From the NCBI GenBank assembly GCA_937891125.1, contig CALAEZ010000035.1, positions 1-14,718 of the forward strand: DNA of 14,718 bases. Direction: 5' to 3'. This stretch comes from an uncultured Treponema sp. (GTDB taxonomy: Bacteria; Spirochaetota; Spirochaetia; Treponematales; Treponemataceae). Below the pieces are notes generated by a model. It worked only from the letters and a program-made list of their open reading frames with translations. It did not search any database and was not told the DNA's origin. Shown one piece after another: positions 1 through 6,036 of the stretch. Every line of letters starts with the position of its first letter. The first letter of the stretch is position 1. Position numbers and translations under genes: made by a program.

Positions 1-483
1 CGTCAGCTTGAACGGCTCTACAATGAAACAGGTCTTACCAGCTACACGACCGACCTGGAAGTATTCGACGAGGAAGTGCACAAATGGGTCTGCCCCGGAA
101 AAGCGCGTCTTGTTCCGTTCAAAGAGTGGAAAAAGCGTTTGTTTGAAGCCGTACCCATTTTTGGAAAAGGACAGGTGAACACCGGCATTGTAAGCGGCGT
201 AGAGCTTGCCGAGCCGCATGGTTTTAAGAGCGAGGCGGAAGCCATTGCCCGCAATCTGGAGACAGCGGAGGAGCTTACTTCTCACGGCGTTGGCTTAAAG
301 CATGACGTGTGGAACGTGGTGCCCAACTCCATTTTCAGGAACCAGTCTACGCCGTCACTGGACTACTACGTGCAGATTACCAAAGGCTTTTACGAGCTGA
401 ACCTGAAGTACGGCATAAACACGGAGATGGACGACTACCGCAAGTGCTCCATGCACGCGAATATCAACCTGGACAGGATTTAG
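1..483 (+). CDS. C-terminal part of a probable radical-SAM-type enzyme (5' truncated)
   Basis: The reading frame is open from the first base of the window and ends at TAG 481-483, so only about 160 C-terminal residues are visible. The fragment is soluble, with no membrane segment. It has a GVELAEPHGF segment (about residues 66-75), a DVWNVVP segment and a C-terminal CSMHANINLDR segment with a Cys/His pair. This layout reminds me of the C-terminal half of BioB/ThiH-like radical-SAM TIM-barrel proteins. However, the cluster-binding CxxxCxxC motif would lie upstream of the window, so the assignment is weak. The next gene begins 11 bases after the stop with its ribosome binding site overlapping the stop, so the two are almost certainly co-transcribed with the binding protein and permease that follow. 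Coding is clear; the product is uncertain. Confidence 0.45.
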   Translation, partial: RQLERLYNETGLTSYTTDLEVFDEEVHKWVCPGKARLVPFKEWKKRLFEAVPIFGKGQVNTGIVSGVELAEPHGFKSEAEAIARNLETAEELTSHGVGLKHDVWNVVPNSIFRNQSTPSLDYYVQITKGFYELNLKYGINTEMDDYRKCSMHANINLDRI

Positions 484-494
484 GAGAGTACAGT

Positions 495-977
495 ATGGCA
501 GAAAAAGTATCTGAAGAAATAAAAGCACTGCTGGGCGACCCGGCAACGGTGGCTGTTATCAGCGCGGTGGGTAAGGACGGCACCCCCTACAGCCAGGTGC
601 CCCATAAAATCGGACTATGGGAAGACGGCCGCATTTCGGTGCACCAGCTTTTGGAAAAGTCCCTGCTGCAGAAAAATCTGGTCTACAGCCTCTGGTTTGA
701 TAAGCGGGTCTCTTTGCTGTTGGCGGCAAAAGACGGAAGCAGCTACCACTTGTATCTAAAGCCCTATCAGGCCCTGGTGGCAGGCCGGGATTTTACCCGG
801 GAATACCAGCAGGTGCTGGTGGACTTTGGCCCTGAAGCAGACCTTTCCACTGTCTGGCTTTTTGATCTGGAATCGGTAGTCTCCTCAAGCTACCGAGAAG
901 AGCAGGCCCGTGAGCGGGAAGCCCACCCCTACCTTTACCATCTGGATCACATTGCAAAAGAGGAATACCGGGCATAA
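495..977 (+). CDS. PNPOx-like (pyridoxamine phosphate oxidase fold) flavin-binding-type small protein
   Basis: The protein has 160 residues. The ATG at 495 is chosen because GGAG (483-486) lies just upstream, overlapping the previous stop; a longer in-frame reading from 309 would run through the previous gene and has no such site. The N-terminal part (residues 1-50) has the shape of the split-barrel FMN-binding family: a short helix, a strand reading VAVISAVGKDGTP, then VPHKIGLWEDG. Members bind FMN, F420 or heme, and many are uncharacterised. No membrane segment or signal peptide is visible. It sits between a probable radical-SAM gene and an SsuA-like binding protein, so it may act as a flavin reductase or oxidoreductase on the imported compound. 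That role is inference. Arg codons here are mostly CGG, unlike the CGC-rich genes downstream. Confidence 0.6.
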   Translation: MAEKVSEEIKALLGDPATVAVISAVGKDGTPYSQVPHKIGLWEDGRISVHQLLEKSLLQKNLVYSLWFDKRVSLLLAAKDGSSYHLYLKPYQALVAGRDFTREYQQVLVDFGPEADLSTVWLFDLESVVSSSYREEQAREREAHPYLYHLDHIAKEEYRA

Positions 978-1043
978 GGAAGTCCAAAGCAGATTTGTAT
1001 AGGAGGCAAGGCCCCCTAACGCGGAAATTTATAGGAGAAAAAA

Positions 1044-2063
1044 ATGAGAGGAATAAAAACGATGAAAAAGAAGTCCCAGGCGCTGGCTTTGAGGCGGCCG
1101 CTCGGCGCCCTGGTGCTGGCAATGAGCAGCCTGCTGCTGTTGCCAGCCTGCTCAAAAAAAGAGGCGGCGCCCCTCAATTCGGCAAAAGTCATCCGCTATA
1201 TCGGTTATGTTAATTACTACCCGATTTTTATCGCTGACGTAAAAGGCTTTTTCCGGGAGGAATTTGGAGATGCAGTGACCTTTGAGTTCAACCACCGCAT
1301 GAACGGCGGCGCTGCAGCTATGGAAGCAATGGCCGCCGGTGAGGTTGATTTTGCCGCTTTGGGCGACATGCCCATCGTGCAGGCCCGGGCAAACGGGCTT
1401 GACGTACGCGTTATCTCAAGTCTGTTTTCGTCAACCGCCGGCTACGGTCTTGTGGCAGCAAAAAACTCCAACATCCACTCAATTCAGGATTTGCGCGGGA
1501 AAAAGGTCGCTGTCATGGGCGCAAGCGTCCAGAACAAGCTTTTGCTGAAGTATCTTGAAAAGGAGCAGATTCCGCTCGATGCGCTCGACATTCTGTACAT
1601 GAAAAGCAGGGATCAGCTTGCGGCCTTTGTCGGAAACAATCTGGACGCAGCGGTGACAGCGGTGCCGTACACGCAGAACATCATCGAAAAAACCGGCGCG
1701 TATGAAGTGCTCGATGCCAGCGGCTACGATACGATTCATACCTACATTGCGGCACGAGGCGCATTTCTGGAACAGAATCCTGAATATGTGGAGAAATTTC
1801 TTCGCGCAATTATCAAGGCAAACGCATGGATTTCTGCTCATTATGACGAGACAATGCAGCTTGCCGCAGAAGCAGAGGGCAATAAAATCGAATATGAAGA
1901 CATTTACTACAAAACGCGCACGTTTGACTTCGGTCTGACTGATGACAAGCTTGACGGCTTGCAGGACACGATTGACTATCTGCTCAAGCAGGAGACAATC
2001 ACCGAGCGGCTAGATGCGCGCTCGTTTTCAGAAAAACGCTTTATCGCGAAGGTAACACAGTAA
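1044..2063 (+). CDS. ABC transporter substrate-binding lipoprotein, SsuA/NMT1-THI5 type
   Basis: The protein has 339 residues. It starts with a basic segment and a hydrophobic stretch ending in a lipobox (LLPAC-S, Cys at residue 36), so it should be an exported, lipid-anchored binding protein. The mature part has the layout of sulfonate/nitrate/thiamine-precursor binding proteins: a first strand IRYIGYVNYYPIFIA, then GEVDFAALGDMPIVQA, then DLRGKKVAVMGAS, then a segment with AAVTAVP. AGGAG (1032-1036) precedes ATG 1044. A second ATG at 1062 also has a weak site and would give a more typical lipoprotein N-terminus, so the start could be 18 bases later. The permease follows with no gap. The ligand is unknown: a sulfonate, a pyrimidine vitamin precursor or another small anion are all possible for this family. 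The match to the transporter class is strong; substrate specificity cannot be read. Confidence 0.88.
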   Translation: MRGIKTMKKKSQALALRRPLGALVLAMSSLLLLPACSKKEAAPLNSAKVIRYIGYVNYYPIFIADVKGFFREEFGDAVTFEFNHRMNGGAAAMEAMAAGEVDFAALGDMPIVQARANGLDVRVISSLFSSTAGYGLVAAKNSNIHSIQDLRGKKVAVMGASVQNKLLLKYLEKEQIPLDALDILYMKSRDQLAAFVGNNLDAAVTAVPYTQNIIEKTGAYEVLDASGYDTIHTYIAARGAFLEQNPEYVEKFLRAIIKANAWISAHYDETMQLAAEAEGNKIEYEDIYYKTRTFDFGLTDDKLDGLQDTIDYLLKQETITERLDARSFSEKRFIAKVTQ

Positions 2064-2810
2064 ATGAAAAAAGCTGTTGACCGCATTATGTTTGCGGCTC
2101 CGCCGGTGCTGTTTCTGCTCGCGTGGCAGCTTTTAGGCGACACCGGTGTGCTCAATGCCGTTATCGTTCCGACACCTGTAAAGGTCGTAAAAGCATTTGT
2201 AAATCTTTTGCAGACTGGAAAATTTGCAAAAGACTTTTCTGCAAGCGTTTTCCGGGTGCTGCTCGGTTTCTGCTATGGAACGCTTGCAGGAATCGTGCTC
2301 GGCGTAATTACCGGTCTGTTTGCAAAAGTAAACAAAGCGCTTTCGGTGCTCTTCGGTGTGCTCCGCCCGATTCCTACCATCGGCTTAGTGCCGCTTATGA
2401 TTTTGTGGTTCGGCATCGGAGAGACTTCAAAAGTCATTGTGATTGCAATCGGCACGTTCTGGAGCGTACTCTTGAACACGCAGTCCGGTATAGAAGCCGC
2501 CGACCCAAAGCTGATTGAAGTTGCCCGCATTCTTGAAAAAGACCGCGCAACCGTGCTTTGCAAAGTAATTCTGCCAGCAGCACTGCCTTCCCTGTTTACC
2601 GGCGTGCGTCTCGGGCTCGGTAACGCCTGGAAAAGCGTGGTGGCGGCAGAAATGCTTGCCGCGACAAAAGGTATCGGTCACATGATTGAGTATGCGCGGG
2701 AACTTGCGCAGCCTGCAAAGATGTTCGTCGGCATACTGACTGTCGGCATTGTGGGGCTGTTGCTCGATGTCGGCATACGCCGACTGCAAAAGCAGCTCTT
2801 GCGCTGGTAA
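2064..2810 (+). CDS. ABC transporter permease, SsuC/TauC type
   Basis: This is a 248-residue inner-membrane protein with about six hydrophobic segments, the usual size for SsuC/TauC/ThiX permeases. The family hallmark PIPTIGLVPLMILWFGIGE lies near residues 98-116. The cytoplasmic EAA loop that contacts the ATPase is seen as IEAADPKLIEVARIL and continues to LPALPS-type residues and FTGVRLGLGNAWKSVVAAE. ATG 2064 directly abuts the TAA of the binding-protein gene, implying translational coupling; AAGG at 2050-2053 is a workable ribosome binding site. No ATPase gene follows: the next gene is convergent, with only 7 bases between stops. The partner ATPase must therefore lie upstream of the window or be shared, for example with the ATPase at 10340-11122. 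It is clearly related to the second permease (9548-10312). Confidence 0.9.
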   Translation: MKKAVDRIMFAAPPVLFLLAWQLLGDTGVLNAVIVPTPVKVVKAFVNLLQTGKFAKDFSASVFRVLLGFCYGTLAGIVLGVITGLFAKVNKALSVLFGVLRPIPTIGLVPLMILWFGIGETSKVIVIAIGTFWSVLLNTQSGIEAADPKLIEVARILEKDRATVLCKVILPAALPSLFTGVRLGLGNAWKSVVAAEMLAATKGIGHMIEYARELAQPAKMFVGILTVGIVGLLLDVGIRRLQKQLLRW

Positions 2811-2817
2811 CCGGCCG

Positions 2818-4314
2818 CTACTCTTCCACCGCCCGCGAAAGCCGTGTAAACGCTTCTTCCAGCTTGTCTTCGCCAAGCGAAGCATAGTACACAAGGAGCG
2901 TGTGCGCGGTCTCTTTATTTCTGGCAACCGCTCCCTGCCCTACATAAAAATCAGACAGACATGAAATCTCCACACCTTCGCGCGCGCAAGCCGCTTTAAG
3001 CTCTGCATCGCTTTTTTCTGTCGGCACGCGAAGCAAAAAGTACACGCCTGCATCCGCTTCAAGCACCTCCGCGTCTGCCAGAGCCGGAAAACGGCGGAGA
3101 GCAGCAACGGCAGCGTCCCGCCTGTCACGGTAATAGCGGCGAAGGCTGTTTATGTGACTTTCAAAATGTCCGTCCTGCATAAAAAGCGCGAGTGTAAGCT
3201 GGTGCATCGTCGGCACCGTGCTTGCGTAAAAACCGAGCCGCTGTTTAAACTGTTCCAGAAGCGAAAGCGGGAGCACCATGTAGCTGATGCGAAGTGCGGG
3301 CGAGAGCGTCTTTGTAAACGTGTTCAGGTAAATCACGCGGTCAATCGTGTCGATGCTTGCAAGCGTTGGAATCACACGGCCGGTCAGGCGGAACTCTGCG
3401 TCGTAGTCGTCCTCGATGATGTAGCGGCTGTCGCCTGCGGAAGCCCAGCTTAAAAGCTCGTAGCGGCGGCTGATTGTCGTGGTGCGGCCGGTCGGAAAAT
3501 GGTGCGACGGCGAGATATGCGCGATGTTCGCTCCGCTAGCTTTGAGCGCGTCGATGCTGATTCCCTGCTCTTCCACCGGCACGGGAACAGCGCGGACAGA
3601 GCAGGCTTCGTAAATGCGCGCGATTTTTGCATAGCCGGGATCTTCAATCGCAAAGACGTTTTCAAAGCCCAATAGCTGCAGAATCAGCGAATACAGGTAC
3701 TCGGTGCCCGCGCCGACGACTATCTGCTCCGGGCGCACCGAAAGCCCGCGGAAGCCGTACAGATGCCGCGCAATCGCCTCTCGCAGCGCGTGAATGCCGT
3801 TTGCAGGCGAGCTCTGCATACAGTCAGTGCGCTGCTCGCTCAAGACACGGCGGGCAAGACGCGACCAGGTTGCAAACGGAAAGAGCGCCTCGTTAAAGCC
3901 TGTACCACAGAGCGAAATGCAATCAGAGGCTGCGCCAGAATCTGTCGCTGCAGCCCTACCGGCTAGGGATGTCTGCTCATGCACGCGCGCAAACGCCGGC
4001 TTTTTGAGCCGTTCGTCCACGCTGATGTCCGCGACAAAAAAGCCTTTTTTAGGAAGCGCGGTCACATAGCCCTCATCGACAAGCTTTGCGTAGGCGTTTT
4101 CCACCGTAATCACACTGACAGCCTCGTTCCGGGCAAGCTCGCGCTTAGACGGCAGGCGCGTAGAAGCGGCAAGCGTGCCGCTCAGAATGTCGTCACGGAT
4201 TTTTTCATACAGTTGCTCGTACAGCGTCTTAGTGCGGATTGCGGCAAAAGTACTGCCCGCGGAAAATCCACCGCCTGCACGGTCGTTTTTTTCATCAAGC
4301 GTATAAGTAAGCAT
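2818..4314 (-). CDS. pdxR: MocR/PdxR-family transcriptional regulator (GntR wHTH fused to aminotransferase-like PLP domain)
   Basis: The protein has 498 residues. About residues 28-95 form a GntR-type winged helix (LYEQLYEKIRDDILSGTL, then LPSKRELARNEAVSVITVENAY, then LPKKGFFVA). From about 130 to the end is a fold-type I aminotransferase domain. Landmarks are the IIEDDYDAEFR strand, whose Asp contacts the pyridine nitrogen in this family, and NTFTKTLSPALRISY, whose Lys (about residue 335) is the expected PLP-binding lysine. In characterised MocR/PdxR proteins this domain senses PLP and the wHTH controls PLP synthesis genes. The gene is divergent from pdxS-pdxT across a 111-bp region rich in repeats, which is the classic PdxR arrangement and supports the symbol. 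It could also control the GRE operon, but nothing in the sequence shows that. The SD-like AAGG on the minus strand lies within one of the repeats. Its stop faces the permease stop at 7 bases. Confidence 0.9.
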   Translation of the reverse strand: MLTYTLDEKNDRAGGGFSAGSTFAAIRTKTLYEQLYEKIRDDILSGTLAASTRLPSKRELARNEAVSVITVENAYAKLVDEGYVTALPKKGFFVADISVDERLKKPAFARVHEQTSLAGRAAATDSGAASDCISLCGTGFNEALFPFATWSRLARRVLSEQRTDCMQSSPANGIHALREAIARHLYGFRGLSVRPEQIVVGAGTEYLYSLILQLLGFENVFAIEDPGYAKIARIYEACSVRAVPVPVEEQGISIDALKASGANIAHISPSHHFPTGRTTTISRRYELLSWASAGDSRYIIEDDYDAEFRLTGRVIPTLASIDTIDRVIYLNTFTKTLSPALRISYMVLPLSLLEQFKQRLGFYASTVPTMHQLTLALFMQDGHFESHINSLRRYYRDRRDAAVAALRRFPALADAEVLEADAGVYFLLRVPTEKSDAELKAACAREGVEISCLSDFYVGQGAVARNKETAHTLLVYYASLGEDKLEEAFTRLSRAVEE

Positions 4315-4403
4315 CTGACCTTATTCCCCAAGAGATTCCCACCAATCTGGTCTGTAATCTGACCTTGTAAAAATAACACAAAGTGAAGATAGTAACAAGG
4401 TCA
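4313..4403. promoter_or_regulatory. Divergent promoter/operator region between the MocR regulator and pdxST
   Basis: ATCTGACCTT occurs twice in direct orientation, at 4313-4322 and 4357-4366. A related AATCTGGTCT lies at 4344-4353. TGACCTTGT at 4360-4368 has an exact reverse complement, ACAAGGTCA, at 4395-4403, about 35 bp centre to centre. MocR/PdxR regulators are known to bind combinations of direct and inverted repeats in such divergent regions, so these are good operator candidates. The first copy overlaps the regulator's start codon and its SD sequence, so part of that copy may simply be a ribosome binding site. A possible but poor promoter toward pdxS is TTGTAA (4365-4370) with TAGTAA (4390-4395), spacing 19. 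Confidence 0.5.
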
Positions 4404-4425
4404 AAAAATCACTACGCTCCAAGGC

Positions 4426-5304
4426 ATGGAAAAACAGACACAGTACAATTTGAACAAAGGACTCGCGCAGATGCTGAAAGGCGGCGTGATTATGGACGTG
4501 ACGACAGCAGAACAGGCAAAGATTGCAGAAGCCGCAGGAGCCTGCGCTGTCATGGCACTCGAACGCATTCCGGCTGACATCCGCGCGGCAGGAGGAGTCG
4601 CCCGCATGAGCGACCCGCGCCTTATCCGCGAGATTCAGGACGCGGTGACGATTCCGGTCATGGCAAAATGCCGCATCGGGCACATTGCCGAAGCACGCAT
4701 CCTTGAAGCACTCGACATCGACTACATCGACGAAAGCGAAGTGCTCACGCCGGCTGACGATGTGTATCACATCGAAAAATCGGCTTTTAAGGTGCCATTC
4801 GTCTGTGGCGCACGCAATTTGGGCGAAGCACTCCGCCGCATTGGCGAGGGAGCCGCGATGATTCGCACCAAGGGTGAGCCGGGCACAGGCGACGTTGTGC
4901 AAGCAGTCAGCCACATGCGGGCAATGACAAGCGAAATCCGCCGCATCGCCGCCCTGCGGGCAGACGAGCTTTATAACGAAGCCAAGTCACTGGCAGTTCC
5001 CCTGGATTTGCTGCGTTTTGTGCATACAGAAGGCCGGCTGCCGGTGGTTAACTTTGCGGCGGGCGGCGTGGCGACTCCTGCAGACGCTTCCCTGATGATG
5101 TTGCTGGGTGCTGAAGGGGTTTTTGTGGGCAGCGGTATCTTTAAGTCAGGAAACCCGGAAAAGCGGGCCCAGGCAATCGTGCAGGCTGTTACCAATTACG
5201 AAGATTTTGACCTGATTGCACGGCTTTCAGAAGATTTAGGCGAGGCAATGGTCGGCATAAATACATGCGAGATTGAGCTATTGATGGCGGAGCGCGGCGT
5301 ATGA
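4426..5304 (+). CDS. pdxS: Pyridoxal 5'-phosphate synthase subunit PdxS
   Basis: The protein has 292 residues, the normal PdxS size. With glutamine-derived ammonia it joins a pentose phosphate and a triose phosphate to make PLP (DXP-independent route), acting in a cytosolic dodecamer with PdxT. The N-terminus NKGLAQMLKGGVIMDV is diagnostic. Asp24, Lys81 (in MAKCRIGH) and Lys149 (in RTKGEPGTG) fall exactly at the positions I know for the catalytic residues of the Bacillus enzyme, which also supports ATG 4426. The putative SD (AAGG 4421-4424) is unusually close to that ATG, so initiation may be weak or from a leader. The gene overlaps pdxT by four bases (ATGA). The 3' third, from about 4916, shifts from almost pure CGC arginine codons to mostly CGG/CGT. 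Confidence 0.97.
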   Translation: MEKQTQYNLNKGLAQMLKGGVIMDVTTAEQAKIAEAAGACAVMALERIPADIRAAGGVARMSDPRLIREIQDAVTIPVMAKCRIGHIAEARILEALDIDYIDESEVLTPADDVYHIEKSAFKVPFVCGARNLGEALRRIGEGAAMIRTKGEPGTGDVVQAVSHMRAMTSEIRRIAALRADELYNEAKSLAVPLDLLRFVHTEGRLPVVNFAAGGVATPADASLMMLLGAEGVFVGSGIFKSGNPEKRAQAIVQAVTNYEDFDLIARLSEDLGEAMVGINTCEIELLMAERGV

Positions 5305-5864
5305 CGGCAGTGCTTGCAGTTCAGGGCGATTTTTTTGAACACGAGCGCGCATTAGCTTCTCTCGGCGAGCCATATTTTGAAATTCGGTGTCGCGCCGACG
5401 CAGAAAAGCATTTTGACCGGCTCGTGCTTCCCGGCGGAGAAAGCACCGTGCAGCGAAAGCTCGTAACAGAGCTGGGACTGTACGACATACTGCGCGAGCG
5501 CATCGCAGGCACAGACGACGCAACAGGCACAGCCGGCCGTGGCGGTATTCCTGTGCTTGCAACCTGCGCCGGACTCATTCTGCTTGCAGACTATTTCCGC
5601 ACGCTTCCCGTCACGGTGAAGCGAAACGCCTACGGCAGACAGACCGGAAGCTTTGCTACTGTCGCAGACTTTTCCGGCATCGGCACAATCCCGATGACGT
5701 TCATCCGTGCGCCTGCTGTCGAGGAAGCGTCCTCGCCTGTCACCGTAAAAAGCATAGTCGACGGACGCATCACCGGCGTACAGTATAAAAAGCAGATTGG
5801 CATCGCCTTTCACCCCGAGATGGATGCAGACAGCCGCCTGTACCAGTATTTTTTGAGCCTGTAG
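5301..5864 (+). CDS. pdxT: Pyridoxal 5'-phosphate synthase glutaminase subunit PdxT
   Basis: This 187-residue class-I glutamine amidotransferase feeds ammonia to PdxS. Visible motifs are the N-terminal VLAVQGDFFEH, LPGGEST (about residues 43-49), the nucleophile elbow ATCAGLILLA with Cys89, and GIAFHPEMDAD with His171 and Glu173, which completes the Cys-His-Glu triad. A short insertion, rich in Thr/Ala/Gly, lies before the nucleophile elbow, which puts the Cys a little later than the usual position near 79. It starts inside the pdxS stop codon (ATGA overlap), so the two subunits are translationally coupled. A strong terminator follows 28 bases after the stop, closing the pdxST transcription unit. 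Confidence 0.96.
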   Translation: MTAVLAVQGDFFEHERALASLGEPYFEIRCRADAEKHFDRLVLPGGESTVQRKLVTELGLYDILRERIAGTDDATGTAGRGGIPVLATCAGLILLADYFRTLPVTVKRNAYGRQTGSFATVADFSGIGTIPMTFIRAPAVEEASSPVTVKSIVDGRITGVQYKKQIGIAFHPEMDADSRLYQYFLSL

Positions 5865-5891
5865 AAAAAGCGTTGCAGAACAGCAATCGTT

Positions 5892-5930
5892 AAACCGTGT
5901 CGCTCACCATTTGTGAGCACACGGTTTTTT
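5892..5930 (+). terminator. Rho-independent terminator after pdxST
   Basis: Stem arms AAACCGTG (5892-5899) and CACGGTTT (5920-5927) enclose a small internal bulge (TC against A). A second stem, GCTCAC/GTGAGC (5902-5907 and 5913-5918), closes on a five-base CATTT loop. The outer arm runs into a T tract ending at 5930. This is a strong intrinsic terminator separating pdxST from the glycyl radical enzyme operon. Confidence 0.9.
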
Positions 5931-5944
5931 ATGCCCATTTTTCA

Positions 5945-6011
5945 TTGACTAAAACCTACCAAATCAGTAGTATTTTACTTGGTTGTAATTCACACTAAAT
6001 TACTAGGTTTT
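5945..6011 (+). promoter_or_regulatory. Putative sigma-70 promoter and operator-like repeats ahead of the glycyl radical enzyme operon
   Basis: TTGACT (5945-5950) and TAGTAT (5968-5973) are spaced by 17 bases and form a good -35/-10 pair. Inverted repeats surround the -10: ACCAA (5958-5962) with TTGGT (5979-5983), centres 21 bp apart, that is two helical turns; and AAAACCTA (5951-5958) with TAGGTTTT (6004-6011). The AT-rich 172-bp gap holds no gene. Placement over and downstream of the promoter suggests a repressor site. The regulator is unknown; no regulator gene adjoins this operon in the window. Confidence 0.5.
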
Positions 6012-6036
6012 TACAGGATTGCACCAAGAGGTACAC

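Noticed and set aside
309..494. N-terminal extension of the PNPOx-like gene to 309
   Set aside because: It would overlap the preceding gene for 175 bases in another frame; ATG 495 has GGAG right at the previous stop and gives a family-like N-terminus.
978..1043. Orphan SD-like ATAGGAGG at 999-1006 suggesting a small gene before the first binding protein
   Set aside because: No start codon follows at a usable distance in a frame with protein-like content; a second ATAGGAG at 1031-1037 serves ATG 1044.
4321..4914. Minus-strand open frame of 197 codons opposite pdxS
   Set aside because: The plus strand encodes PdxS with all catalytic residues; the minus-strand product is Cys/His-rich nonsense without family resemblance.
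6019..6036. TTG start giving six extra residues on the glycyl radical enzyme
   Set aside because: ATG 6037 has AGAGGT at proper spacing, and the TTG lacks a site.
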